Assembly (NCBI RefSeq): GCF_034702125.1
Contig: NC_085869.1
Coordinates: 19,361,177-19,425,176 of the forward strand
DNA: 64,000 bases
Direction of reading: 5' to 3'
Origin: Engraulis encrasicolus
Lineage: Eukaryota; Chordata; Actinopteri; Clupeiformes; Engraulidae
Numbering within the stretch: position 1 is the first letter of the stretch; each line of letters starts with the position of its first letter. Of the stretch, positions 11,887 through 33,877 are shown piece after piece. The notes below the pieces were generated by a model. That model did not search any database, was not told where the DNA came from, and was given only the letters and a program-made list of their open reading frames with translations. The position numbers were made by a program, and so were the translations under genes.

Positions 11887-13575
11887 TTACAAATGCGTGA
11901 GTTTAGGCGCTTCCTGAATCCTTCCCTGAGACGCATGGTGAGAGGTGAGGTCTGTGTATGTGGGATGGGGGTCACAGGGTCCATGGTGGTGGTTGCCTGG
12001 AATCTGCGCAGCACAGCTGTAGTCCACACTGGCCGATGAGGGATGGGGGAGATGGCCGAGGTTGAACATAGGGCCCGAAGCTGGCATGGAATCAACGTAA
12101 TTCCCCCCAACGTACACCGGGCTGCCTTGTAAATTAGCGCTGGCAAAGCTTCCGTTGCCTTGCATGCTGTGGTGTTCATAATCTGTGCTAGGGTACCTTT
12201 TCTGTTGAGGTATGCAACCGCCCAACGGTGCAGTGTACGCAGCCAAGCCGTACATGTTTTGTTGTGGCTTGGCGAATGGCGGGGGCGAAGGCGCATCATA
12301 GGTGAGAGAGTTTACATTTGCGAGCTGACCAGAATATCCAATATGATTCGGGCCACTTAACGGTGGACTCCTGTCCGGAGAATGTCCCAGGGGCGAGTGC
12401 ATTATCCCCTTGGATTTTTGATCCTTTTTGTACTTCATCCTCCTGTTTTGAAACCAGATCTTTATTTGGCGCTCCGTGAGATTCAATAAATTAGCCATCT
12501 CCACCCTTCGGGGACGACAGAGATACCGGTTGAAATGGAACTCCTTCTCCAGCTCCACCAGTTGGGCGCTCGTGTAGGCCGTGCGCACCCGCTTGGAGGC
12601 TGGTCCTGGTGGACTTTTATCGTCACAGGTTTCACCTGAAAAATAGATTTGGAGCATTAGAGCGAGCCTGCGTAATATCCTCCCAACGGCGTGACATCAC
12701 TCACACTGGTACAGCATGGAAACATGACAAGCAAAAAAAAAAAAAAAAAAAACCATGGCAAAGTTCCCCTCCATCAAAATCATGTTATACAAACCCCGCA
12801 ACCATAGTTCAGATAGGCTATTGGTGATAACCATTGACTTCACACCTAATTTCATTCAAAATCAAACTTGCCTTTACATTTGGTATTCAAAATAGTACAT
12901 TTGAATTAGACTAAATCAGTGAAAAAGAAAGGTCTTGGACACTCCTTCAATAAGCGCCTGTCTGTATTATAGGAATACATCCAGACTATAATGAATGATG
13001 GACAGGCTTTGCCCATCAACACCATGTGATATAGGGGAAAGATTATGTGGAATGTGGGGTAAAACATATCCCATCATCACACACCCTGACATACACACTG
13101 CATGCACAGCACTTTGTAGGCTACCTGCTGTTGATGCTGTGCTGCTTGTGCTCTTCTGCTTGGAGTTCTGCCTGGTCTCCTTCATCCATGGGAATATCTG
13201 CTTTGACATGGTAGGATTGGCAGTATTGGACCCACCGCTGGTGGGAGACTTCTTTTTCTGAGATGAAGTGCTGTTTGAGTTGGGTGACGAGGCAGCCAGT
13301 GGTGGAGGTGCTTGAGGCTGCTCCCCAACACTCTCTCCTTGGCTGTTGCTTTGACTGCCACTTGGTCTCATACAGCTCCCGTTCAGGTCATTGTTTTTGT
13401 GGGCAGGTGGACGGACGGATGGGGTTTGCATGGGGCAAATTGGACCCTGATACTCATTGTCCATGTTAGACGTGGGGTAGGGTTGGTGAGACGTGCCATA
13501 ATTGTAGGAGTCAGACTTGGGGTATGAGTAGGCTCCAAACAGTCCAGAGTTGTCATAATAAGTGGCTTTCTGCAT
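11887..13575 (-). CDS. hoxd3a: Homeobox protein Hox-D3a
   Basis: Paralogue-group-3 Hox transcription factor, nuclear. Exon 1 is 13125-13575 and exon 2 is 11887-12635, with a 489-bp phase-1 intron; the product is 399 aa. The N-terminus [20 protein letters not shown] is the Hox3 start. The PBC-binding hexapeptide IFPWMK is at 127-132. The homeodomain (about 164-223) includes [20 protein letters not shown] and [10 protein letters not shown]. The long C-terminal region after the homeodomain is typical of group 3 and ends QEAPKLTHL. The intron holds a poly-A run (12733-12751). A minus-strand AATAAA at 10995-11000 gives a probable 3' UTR of about 0.9 kb. It lies between the hAT insertion (downstream) and hoxd4a (upstream), with no break in the frame. 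Confidence 0.97.
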
Positions 13576-13634
13576 GATGACGATTCAAACTGAAGGGGCC
13601 CGTGTACTTTTGTCCAATGGCATGGGCGCCTGAG

Positions 13635-13646
13635 TCACGTGATTGG
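13635..13646. promoter_or_regulatory. E-box TCACGTGA plus CCAAT (reverse) upstream of hoxd3a
   Basis: TCACGTGA at 13635-13642, 60 bp upstream of the hoxd3a ATG, is directly abutted by ATTGG (CCAAT on the minus strand, 13642-13646). The USF/NF-Y-type pairing is known from other Hox promoters; function here is inferred. Confidence 0.5.
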
Positions 13647-13649
13647 AGT

Positions 13650-22630
<8,981 letters not shown>

Positions 22631-23693
22631 TTTTATTCGATTAACACAATAACAGGTTTATGGAATGTTTTGACCATAATTTGGGTCCATAAGCATTGTA
22701 AACGCAAACTCAAAAAAAAAAAAACTTTTAAGCATTCTCCATTTCGATAATCAATAAATAAAGGCTTTCAATGAATTCACTTCTAAAACGTATATTACAA
22801 TAGTAAAAGTAGATAAAGAAATAAAAAAGCAAAGTGTAATCTAAGACTTTCTGAAGGACATCTGGAAGACAGATATACAGCTTCTTTAATTGTACACTGT
22901 TTACAAAAGTGTCAGGGGAGATTTATAGCCTCGTAAGAAATTTTCAGATCAACAACTAGGCATTTTTTAACTCCAAAATAAATTTAACGCCCCAGTAATA
23001 AGTTTTCAATTCCATTAAATTAGTGCAGTTAGACTTCAATGAAGATTTCTTTAGGTAAACTTTTCATCAGCAATTATTTATAGCCTCCCAAGCCCACTCT
23101 CTCGCATTTTAACATGCGTTTAGAGAGAGCTCCACGTTTTAATGAAAAGAATGTGTAATTTATGTAGTGTTTACGCAAAGATTTCCAATTTTGCTCTTGA
23201 ATTTGATGCGCCTAGCCGGCATTAACACGAACTGAAGGCTATAGCATTTTAGACAGCCAATTTCAATCCATTGACCTCTTGTTTGAGACAAAATTGGTTG
23301 ACGAAACACGTGGAATAAGATTCGGTTGGCAAAATAGAATGCACCAGAAATGTCCTGCAGATCAAGAAGCGTTCATAGTGAAAACAAGTTTGGGTTTTCT
23401 ATAGATCTACTGTACCTCAAAAGAGAGAGTGAAGGATGTGGTGATGCACTCCTATCTTCTTTTAACCACCTAAGATTTACAATGGTGGGGCAATGGTGAT
23501 ATCAGCACATAGTCCACACTTGGAGGCTCTCTCACAATAGCATTTTTTTCACGAGTGCCTCTGGTTAACATTCACAAATGATAATGACCCAAAAATGTCA
23601 TGTTCTGAGACCATGCAAAGTCAAATGCAGCATTGTCTACAATACATAGTTCGCTTTATACTTCTGAGGGGGAAAGGCGGATTCCGTTTTCAG

Positions 23694-24774
23694 TTATAAA
23701 GTTGTGATGTCTGTCTGGCTGTCCTTTTGAACGTGTACATGCTGGTTGGAGGCCGATGCAGATCTTCCTTTTGTGTTGGGCAGTTTGTGGTCTTTTTTCC
23801 ATTTCATCCTTCTGTTTTGAAACCAGATTTTGATCTGGCGCTCGGAGAGACAGAGGGTATGGGCAATCTCAATGCGACGCCGCCTGGTCAGATACCTGTT
23901 AAAATGGAATTCCTTTTCCAGTTCTAAAACCTGCTGTCTCGTGTAGGCTGTCCGTGACCGTTTGGGTTCTGGACCTGTGTAATCCGGATTCACTGTTAAG
24001 AGTAAAAAAGTACACCAAGTTAGCCAAGGACTGTCCAAAGTAAACAAAACATCTCAACTTTTCCTTGAATGCGTAACGCACGGCTAATATTATCAATGTT
24101 AATCCTTAGCGTCAAGAAAATAAAGACATAACCCGTTCTGCTCTTCAAAAAGTCTGCTGAAGTAATAATCCAACTGAGTTTTTAATACACAGAAGAGCAG
24201 ACAAAAGTAGCTAGCGGCCTATTTCCCGAGCAATAAAAATTTATGGCTGGTGTAATTGGCGGCCCCTTCAAAAGAACCCATAAATATTTCACTGAGTGAT
24301 TTTAGTGTGGCTTAAATAGCAGCGCGTAGTGGTCCGTGAGAGATAGCTCAGAAAGGGAATCTTACCCGTTGCAACGTGCACTTTCTTCATCCAGGGGTAA
24401 ACTATTGCTGGCTGCTTGGCTTGTATCCCGTTTTGGTTCTTTGTGTTTTGTTGTTGCCCACAAGTCCTCGGGCCAGGTATTTGGACCGATGGACACTGCT
24501 CGGTCTGGGCGGTGAAAGGGCTCGGATGGCTAGCTTGCTCCTGCACATGACCCCGCGGTTGCAGCGTTGAGCCCTGCACAGTGGTACAACTGAACGGCTG
24601 CTCGGAGTAATTTGACCGTGAATAGATTCCTGGATGCTGGAAATCAGTGTCCTGCGATGGACTGTAGTACCCTGTGTTCTGCTCAGGAATATAGCTGTTT
24701 TGCGAATATTCCTCACAAGGAGGAAATTTAGGATCCACATACTTGGAGTTCACCATGTACGAACTCATGGCCAT
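23694..24774 (-). CDS. hoxd4a: Homeobox protein Hox-D4a
   Basis: Paralogue-group-4 Hox transcription factor. Exon 1 is 24366-24774 and exon 2 is 23694-23992, with a 373-bp phase-1 intron; the product is 235 aa. The start was set at [20 protein letters not shown], the conserved Hox4 N-terminus. An in-frame Met 20 codons upstream (24834) is rejected because the extra residues are not Hox-like. The hexapeptide YPWMK is at 126-130. The homeodomain (about 146-205) begins [20 protein letters not shown] and ends [13 protein letters not shown]. The C-terminus TDITTL matches the Hox4 TDLTTL ending. The human protein is 255 aa, so this one is slightly shorter in the linker. The mir-10b hairpin and a DR5 retinoic-acid element lie upstream, as expected for a retinoid-responsive Hox4 locus. 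Confidence 0.97.
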
Positions 24775-24876
24775 TAATTTCTGAAGGTAGAAAATACTAA
24801 TTTTTCTCGAGTTGTCTTTTTTTCCAGCCTCCATAAAGCCCTCCTACTTGCTGTCAACAGAATAAAGTTAGGCGAC

Positions 24877-24897
24877 CATGTGACCGGATTAGCCAAT
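24877..24897. promoter_or_regulatory. E-box-like CATGTG and CCAAT upstream of hoxd4a
   Basis: CATGTG (24877-24882) lies 103 bp upstream of the start codon and CCAAT is at 24893-24897. This is a variant of the CACGTG motif found at most other Hox genes here. Confidence 0.35.
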
Positions 24898-25920
24898 GGA
24901 GACGAAGGGAGTCTATTATGGGATAAGTACACACACCTAGCAGCAATCTAACACAAACTTCAAAAATATTTTAATTAGGGCAAACAAAAGGGCATTTCAT
25001 TGTAGAGTCAACGTTGCTGGCTCAAAACTATGTTAAAAAAGACGACATATTTAATAGTGGAAAAAACTATATTGAGAACTACATGTGTGCGGCATGTGCC
25101 GCATCCTTACCAAAAGCATCATCATATAAGAAAATTCCCATATCTGATGATTTTAACGATATTAAGTACGACTTGGCCGCTCTTAGCCTTTTGGTTTAGT
25201 CTGGGCTGAATTAATCAAACTGGAGGCAAGGATTTTGACATATAAACAAACAAAAGACACAAAACGACCCCAGGCACAAAAGTGGGCATAAAGAGCGGTA
25301 GACAATTGATGGAGACCGTCTTTGTCAGGATGGGGTCATCTGAAAGTTACTGGAGTCCCATCATTTCATGCGCTCCTCGCCCTTTCACAGGCGACTAAGG
25401 GGCTCCCTGCAAACCGTCAATACGCTTTGACAATCAATAATCAAACTCGATGAAACAAAAGGGATGGGAATTACAGAAACACGTCCCATTTCAGAATCAG
25501 GCACACATTTTCAAACCCTAAAATCCTTACATATAAAAACAGAGTCCACTTAAGGACTTGAAGGGAAAGATGTAAGCATATCGAAATGTATCGCTGCTGA
25601 GGCCACGTAGTGTTGGCCACGTAGTGTTGGCAATAGATGCTCAAATGGGAATGAAATCTAAATGGTGCCCCTATGAGTTGCCGAGGACCTGAATGTATGG
25701 CATACAAAGTCAAATGTGAGATGGAGACTATTGCTGTATTTTGGGTAGGCTGACTTGGTTATTACACCAGAAGATGCCTCTGTTATGGCAGTGGCCTTGT
25801 AGAATGATACACAAAGTAAGGGTTTATGGTGACATGTGCCCTGTATCTTCGTAGCTTCACGACTGGCAAATGAGTGACAAATATGACATTTTTACAACTG
25901 TTGAGTTATGTCGAGGTTTT

Positions 25921-26010
25921 TGCGTCACCCATATACTCCCCTAGAATCGAATCTGTGACCATGATATCATCACACAAATTCGGTTCTACAGGGTATATAT
26001 AGACGACGGA
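25921..26010 (-). ncRNA. mir10b: microRNA mir-10b hairpin
   Basis: On the minus strand, 25995-25973 reads TACCCTGTAGAACCGAATTT and ends GTG. That is mature miR-10b, with AA rather than the TC of miR-10a after CCCTGTAGA. After a loop of about 16 bases, the complementary 3' arm ACAGATTCGATTCTAGGGGA is at 25956-25935. The two arms pair into a standard hairpin. miR-10 genes lie just 5' of Hox4 genes in animal clusters, and this one is 1.2 kb upstream of hoxd4a on the same strand. miR-10 represses targets including Hox mRNAs. Confidence 0.97.
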
Positions 26011-29000
26011 ATACGTGTGTCCGATTGCTGTTTTGCAGAGCAAACATTTCTTCGTGTAATTTCAAAAATATGCAAACCACATCAAATCAAAGTAACACAA
26101 CCAAATATGATTTCGAATTCTTTGTCGGCTATCGCCTCTCAATTTATACAGCGTATCAAATCCATACACAATGCCTTTTGTTAAACCCTAAATGCAAAAT
26201 AGCGGGGTCAACACTAGAATATCCACACCTTCAGGGGACCATAACTGGCCTGCATTGCGCTTCATCCATATTTCAAGTGATGCAAACAAATCCAAATCTC
26301 AGCATTGCGTTTAAATGATTGAAATACATCCATTCTCATTAATATCTAAGTTTAACAAATAATACGAAATGGTTTCCAAAAACACCATCTGCATGTAGGC
26401 TCAGCCTTGTAGGCTCCACCGAGTATTGGACTAGTCTATCTGATGTATCAGGCGCGCAGAAGGCTCCGACCTGGACTCCAGGCCAAGAGGTCAACTAAAT
26501 CATTTACAAACATCACAAAGTTTCATTAATTTTTGTTCTGGGAGACAGCAGTTCGTACTAAGGACCACAAAAGTTCATTAGTTATATTCGACCCATCCGG
26601 TAGTCACCTCTTTTCCCGTCTAGGTTGGACACCAGAGCGAAACCTCTGGAGAGATTTGTAACATATGAAAGAAATCACAAAACGTTGCATATATATTGAC
26701 ATCTCCTACACGTTCGTTCTGTTTAACAGCCAGGTGTCTATTCGTTACGTTTTTATTATTCTTGTTACTCCATTACGCATATTTTAATTATAGATCTTCC
26801 TTACGCACCGTCTCAAGGTATGTACTTGGGTTAATTAAGAGTTGGGGGGAAAGGCATTTCTACCACTTCTGGCTATACTTGATACGTTTATCTGTGAATC
26901 CTAAAGCTTTATTTATTATCATTGATTTTTAAAATGTAATCGCCTACGATATTGCTTTTTAATACCCCACTTTAATAGCAAACGTTTTCCTAGCAAGCTT
27001 AATTGCCGGCCACACAGTTGCGTCCTCCACTTTTTTTAAATTACAAAACTACTTTGGCACTAACTAATATGTTTAACTAGGCTACGTCAATTCATAAAAT
27101 ATTGGCCAATTTTGATTTTCATTTCTGTTAGACAGCTTGACCTGAATTTCACCTTTCCTAGCGACTTGCTCAGACGGGTCAAAGCCGAGTTACTCATGAA
27201 CAAAAGAATTAAAATGTCATCACTTGTGTTGACCCCTGGCTTAAATTTTAACAAGGGAAGAATAAACTAAGTTCTTACAATGTCTTTACTATAAACGAGA
27301 ATGATCTTAGATGGGCTGTGGTGTTTGTTGCGCATTTATTTTATTGGACTTTACAGTTTTCTTAATGTGCTATAGGCTACACAGCATCTTCCAATTCAGA
27401 AGAAATCTTGTAAACCAACAGTGAGTGTCATATAAACCAAGTTAACCATTAGTGTAATTAAATAAATGCACATCACACATCCTTTCGATAAAACATGGCA
27501 GAGGGAGAGGTAAAATGGTAGTCGAGCTAGTTCAAATAAATTGCAGCACTGGTAGCATTCGTTTGCCATCTAAATGCAGACCCATCTTGTTATTTTTCCA
27601 CAGTCTGCCCCTCTTTCCGAGACTTCTGCACAAATGGCACAACAAATCCCATGCTATGTGGCCTATTTAGGCATCATATTAGGTAGACTTCTGAATTGAT
27701 GGTGGTCAGTGCGTCAAACCAGTATTTGGCGACTGGGCCACACTTTTGCGTATTCTTGGACTATTCGTTCTCATACAAAACTTAAGCTGCCTTCAGTGTT
27801 AAGTGGTTGTGTTGATCATATATTCACTCAACCTTTATTGTCCATATCTGATGCCAAATATAGCAGTCATGAAAGGTTGCGGGGGCGCTATAGAGCGATT
27901 GTCATTTACATTAGGCCCACACAGACCTGATAAAAGACTACTAATAAAAGTCTGAATTCGTTTGAAGCATTATGCCGACTACCTTCAGTCAGTTTAACAT
28001 CTAGGTGTAAATAATGCAAGCATTAAAACACGAGGACATTAACATCCGATTCAACCCAACAGGTTGTCTGCCAGCGCGCCTTCATGAGAAGCAGTCTCTG
28101 GATAGGAAAGAGTAGGGATCTCTGGATGGGGGAAAGTATGGATCTCTGGATCTTAATCCAAAGCTTCCAAATACACTCGTGTGTGCATTTCTAACCACAA
28201 ATCAGGTTATACGGGTGCTATGCAGGTAATTATTCCACAAAACCATTCAGCAGTTCTTTTACAATAGTATATTTCCCTCGAATGATTTAAGGTTGGAAAA
28301 GCAGAAACCAAGTCATTGCTTTTAATGGAAATACTAAATAATAATATTTTCCAACATGTATAACTCAAAAGACACGTTGAGAGAAGACAACAACATCGAC
28401 ATCACTACATCTGATCCACGCGATGCCGCCATTGCCTTTTACGTGGCGCCGCGTTTTCCCCTCAAACCAGCGTACCGCATAACATTTACGTCATCTTCAT
28501 TATATTGTGTCATTTTAGCTCATCGCTACAGTAGCCTATGCAACTCTGCATCGCCTCTTCTAGATTAGTATAGACATATAACAGAAGCTATTTCAATACA
28601 CAGAAACAACCCTGCGCATTCAGACCACCTAATCCTTCACAGAGCCAGCTCGCTCACCTCCGACAAGTTCAGTGACGAATATTGTAATAGCCTTACCTCG
28701 TAACCCACAACGATAGGAAAAATGCTGATATATTAGTAAATCCATGATCCACGGCAAACTAGTAGCCTGTAAGCACGTCTCCACCATTTCAGTGTTCTAT
28801 TCTAAACCATCTGCAAGTCCCTTCTAATATACAATGTGAATTATATTTTGGCTTGTCAACTCCCTGGCCATAAAACAAAGTTTAATGGTATCACGTGCTT
28901 CCCCACAGCCATTCAAGACACCGCGCTGGTGCCATAAATAACCCGGAAAGTTGCACTTATTCAATAATGGCGATTACACCGGTGTCGGAGAGAAAAAGAA

Positions 29001-32000
29001 AAGGGAGAGAAAAAAATCAGACAACCCCAGCACATTTCACATTTTATATCTGTAGCTCTCACCAACCTATGTTTAATAAGCTATTTTACACCAACAGTTA
29101 TAACGCTTCACTTGGGCTTTGTTTGCTCTTGCAAAAGTACATCCAAATTAAGCTACTAAATCTAGGTAGTGTTCACTTTCAAAATCTTCATCTTATGGCA
29201 ATATTTCCACGATAATATAATACGCATTTTTAAAGTATTGGCTGGTCATGTCGTATAGACGGCCCTGTGCAAACTGTCTAGAGAGGCAAATGAACCTTTT
29301 GTGACCCCTTCACAAAAACTTGTGCGAGGGTTTTTTTTCGTGCCTAAAACCTGTCAAATCTGAGGCCATAAAACCATAAAACGAGATTCCTGGTGAGAGC
29401 AGAGCTGATTGTACGTGTGAAACTGAAAACATCACCATATGGCATCTTCAAAACAGAGGGACGTTTGTTGGGCAACGACAGGCTTGTGTCTACACGTTTA
29501 CTCAATACTTGTTGGTGCCAAAACTCTTCAGCACCATGCACTACTTTTTTGATGCAGAACACTAGTGACCTTATCAAGTGTTACACTTAAAAAACAAAAC
29601 AAAAAAACAATGTGCAAACTTTATATTCATAAATTACTAAACTACTCTCAGAAATGGTCAGAACGGCGATGACAAGTTAGAAGTGCCGTTCTCGCAAAAG
29701 CAAAATCCAGAAAAGAAACTTTTCTAGAGCCTTCACTTGGTTTGTCAGAATGAAAATACCACGATGTGACTTTCTTCGCTTCAAATAAAAGGTTGCAGAC
29801 ATGACGATCAAGGAAACGCGTAGGATGGCCCACGTGCCATTTTCAACCAATCATTGGCTTCAGCAGTGACCTCCCAAGGAAAGGATGCGGAACGGTGGAG
29901 TGGGAAGCTCTGTGCGTTGGGCAACAGCGCCTTCTGCCGGGAGACAGGCACCGTAGCTACGGGCCCCACTGCGGGTAGACCGCTGTGTACTAGTGGCGCA
30001 CACCAGCAGTCCTGATGCAGACGCAGCTCTCTGAATACTTGAAAGCATCGCTCGGGTGACGTCACTAATACCACTTTGCAACCCAATAACAGACATGACA
30101 TTTCTCCCATTTAGAGTTCATTTCAATTCAGCCAATAGTTAATATGAAAGGGTAGTAGCCTATGACAGTAGTACGATAATTGTACGTTTTTAAAGCATTA
30201 GAGCGAAATACATTGAAAAGAAAAGTAGTACGAATGTCAAGTTTCTATGCCTGGACAACACTACAATGATAGGCCTAATGTGATATCATTGTGTGGTTTA
30301 GTCCAGGCTTTGACTTGAGAGCACAATATAAATAGACTGAGGATGAGGGTGGTCTTCCATTATGTCTACTGTATTCTGAGCTGCACTGCAGTACAAGCAA
30401 CTGTGTCGATTATCCCAAATTGGGGGAATTGATGAAATGCACCATTGTTTGGTATTGATGAACTGCTATCCTTATTGGCAAAAGCAAACTCTGTTTCTTG
30501 GAGGTTGTGGTCTGTTTGGTGCAGTTGTAGTATATATGGTTGTTGTACACATGCATATTTGTTGCTAGATTTGCATGTGGCTGTGTCTACACATTGTGGT
30601 ATTCAGTATTTTAAAACACAAGCACTTGGTAGGCTAAAGGTTTTTTCTGTAGGCCTATGCTTCTCTGTTCCTCTTTGTCTGTGGGATTCTGATTCCCAGT
30701 TGCTAGGTCGTTGCCTGGCCCTCTTTTGCCGCATTGCAGTAAGGCTGTAAATACTTTTGCAGCTGCCTGTCAGGCTGCGGTGAAATACTGTCTTTGTTCT
30801 GCACTGCAGCCCTCATCTCCAGGCTGGCGAGAAGAGCCTCGCCGAGAGAGAAAGCGAGAGAGAGCTATAACCTCTAACAAACACGTTCTTTTGTGCAAGT
30901 ATACAGGGAGAAAAACAAAAGAGATCTTCTTTTATGACGACCACTTCCTAAACTCAAGCTACTGCGGATGAGAAGATGTATACAAGAGGCGTAAACGAAA
31001 GCAACAGAAAAAAACATTGTCGTTTTCGGTCCATTTTACGCACGAAATTACGGTTGGAATTTCAAAACCAACACACTTAAAGCCAAAAGATTTCGGTGTG
31101 TATGTGTGTGTATGTATTTTGTCTTATTTGAACATCCCCTTAATATGGATGCATACAAAAGGCATACAAAACCCAAAACTGCAGCAGTAAATGATTAATA
31201 CACCAACAGACTATACATAAGCATAAACAAATATTTATAGAAATCGAATAAGAAATTGTCTGAGTATTGCATGCGCTCTAAACGCATTCTTTCGTTTTCC
31301 TTTGACATATGCCTGTTTTTGAAAGGAAATGCTTACTTTTCACATCAAACATTACAGTATTCTTTAGGAAACAACTTCTTGGACAATGAATACATGATTA
31401 CGTTATGACAATGAAATACATAATATCGTCTGTGCCACTACTAAGGCCTATTCAATACATCTTTACAAATGATACATAATTCTTCATAGCCCATCATGCA
31501 CGGGAGAATTAGATTTATTTGTCTTTTCCTCATAATTTTAAGAAATAAGCTTGGACTACAGTGCCACATATACAGATACATATACATATACAGTGCACAT
31601 TTGCCAAAACGTTAAGATGGCACATAGATTTACATAAATGTAACTAACAGTCATCACTTAAACTGAGTGAACACCAGTCGTCGAGGGTGGATTTTCTTAT
31701 AATTTCATTGGAACTAAAATAGTTCACAAAATGGTAATCTAATTGATAACCACTGTGCATCGTCTATCGGATATGAGGACGAACGTATCGAAATAAATGC
31801 ATGCACTTTTGTGCACACAAGTCAGTTCTACTGTTAGCATAAGTAGCCATGTATCCTTGTCAACGTAGCATTCAGCTGGTGTGCCCAGACTGAATAAGAA
31901 GGCTATTCCCCACACTGACGAGGAATTTAACATTGCACCTACAAAAAGATAATCTTTTGGATAACCGCTTACCATTCGTTAGAGGGTAATCCATGTCTTC

Positions 32001-33870
32001 TGTATGTCGCTTTGCCCAATTATCAGACAGCATGTCTACTGGTCGCTCTTTCCCGCATAGGTTGGAAATAGTTTGCCAAAGAGGCGCCCCTACACGGTCA
32101 TACAGAACAGATGTTTACAGTTATAACGGCATGACGTGCTCTGCAAGTCTGACCGTTCAAAGTTACTCATAACAAAACACTGATTTTGGAAAGGTACACT
32201 GCGAGCGTTTAGTTTGGGGGGCTTTGGCTGCAGAATGCTATGAAAAACCCGCTTGGGAAATCAGGAAAAGGCCATGAAGACGTTTGCCTCCTGCACATGA
32301 CCAGTGGCATCCAATGACAGGCGATATAGGCTCATAAAAAGGTCTATTACAAAGTTGTAAATTGTCTCCTAACAAAAAGGAATTTCGGGCTGCTGTAGCT
32401 CCCTCTCCTCTTTTACGCATAATGGCTGAAGTCTGTCCTCCATTTCAGCCCAGTATAAGTATTATTTTTGAACAAGTTAAAACTCCACAATCTCTACCTA
32501 TGGAGAGGGAAAAGATTCGCATTACGCAATACCACAGTATCTTTTTGTTTTACACTTCAATGGTGTGACATTGCCAGATGAAGGATACATTTAGCGTGCA
32601 TTTTGGAATTTCACAATTAGGGTTCATCACACAACAAAGGTTATTTATTACTAGCATTTATTGATGGAATTATTTAGTTGTTGTACCAGCTGTCCTGTCC
32701 ACACATAAATTGTCTACCTTAACATGTATGCATTTATCTGTGTATGGGCGCCATCTTGCAAAACGAGAGTACCATCGGCTACAACTGCTATTACCATATT
32801 ATAATAAAATAATAAGGACATTGTGCATTATATTGTACATAGGCCTATATGCATGTAGCGCGTCATGTTCAAACAAATGCATAAAATGGGCTAACTCTAT
32901 GGCAGTGTGGTCTTCATTGGGACAGAATATAGACTAATTCATACACTTATGCACCCTATTGCAAAGAGTCACGTAAAATGATCCTGCTTCCATATGCGAC
33001 AATGCATGGTCAATTCTGTTGGCTAAGTGTTCAAATTAGAATTGCTTGGTCGATAAAATTCCGCACAAATGTGCATTCCCAAGCTTTGTAGTAAACAAAA
33101 ACATTACAGTTTGTCTATGCAAATTAAATAGGCCTATATTGTGTTTTCCTTACTCCTAAAAGCTGTTTTAGTTCAGTTAACACACGAAGGTGTAGACCTA
33201 TTTCCCAGATAATGACGATTATACTGCTCTACTATTTATATTGCTTATGCACAACAGGTTTCATAATAATCTTGAATTTTAAATTATAGTTATTGTCCTT
33301 ATGGACACTATTCTGGGACGAGTCACCCCCACAGATCCCTAGTGTCACATATTGATGTGTTTGAATAGTTTCATACCAGTATTTCCACCTGTTGATGATT
33401 TCAAAATAACATTTGGGGCATTTACCACATTGGATTAACACAGGGGCCCGAACATAGATAGTGTTCTTTTGTCTTTTTATTAATAACCAGATATTCTTTG
33501 TGAACGTCCCATTATTAGACTGCATGCTTATCGATATGTGGTGTTCTAGCCTACCAGAGGCTGTTAACCAGTCCTTTCAACATTTCACCAGCTTACATTT
33601 TGGAGAAAAGACATGCCCTTATATATATAAGCCATTGACATTGCGTATTTGGACATAGCCTATGGGTGGTTAGGCATGAGAAGCCCCTCATAGAATAAAA
33701 AACATGTGTATTGATATTCAGTCAGTGATTTTATACTAGATCACCTATCCATTTGAAAACAAATTCTAGACAACTACACCATAACGCAGCAGCCACTAGA
33801 AAGCTGCATTCTTGGTGGGGAAAAGGGAAGGCTGCAAAGAAGCCGCTACGTGATGTGAAAGCAAATTTTA
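26011..33870. other. hoxd4a-hoxd8 relic spacer, noncoding
   Basis: No intact gene and no recognised transposon. It contains the DR5 element at 27138-27154 and short direct repeats near 28115-28153 (GGATCTCTGGAT twice). A CACGTG with a nearby CCAAT lies at 29831-29848, beside a GC-richer stretch to about 30060. Where the lost hoxd8 homeobox exon should be (about 32.5-33.87 kb) no homeobox-like sequence was seen. Confidence 0.4.
27138..27154 (-). promoter_or_regulatory. DR5 retinoic-acid response element
   Basis: Read on the minus strand it is AGGTGA, five bases AATTC, then AGGTCA. This is a direct repeat of nuclear-receptor half-sites with 5-bp spacing, the classic RAR/RXR arrangement. It lies 2.4 kb upstream of the hoxd4a start and 1.1 kb upstream of mir-10b. 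From memory, the Hox4-type DR5 in tetrapods differs only in a spacer base. Binding is not shown. Confidence 0.65.
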
Positions 33871-33877
33871 CGACAGC

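Noticed and set aside
24775..24834. Upstream in-frame Met giving a 20-residue longer Hox-D4a
   Set aside because: The extension is not Hox-like; [17 protein letters not shown] is the conserved start.
29808..30110. Open frame and CACGTG/CCAAT words first considered as a hoxd8 promoter
   Set aside because: The real hoxd8 relic was found at 33.9-34.2 kb, so this site is not its promoter; the translation has no Hox features.
33461..33525. Minus-strand frame with KNIWLLIKRQK, resembling [10 protein letters not shown], near the hoxd8 relic
   Set aside because: Only a few residues match, with no flanking homeodomain similarity; likely chance in AT-rich DNA. A profile search would decide.
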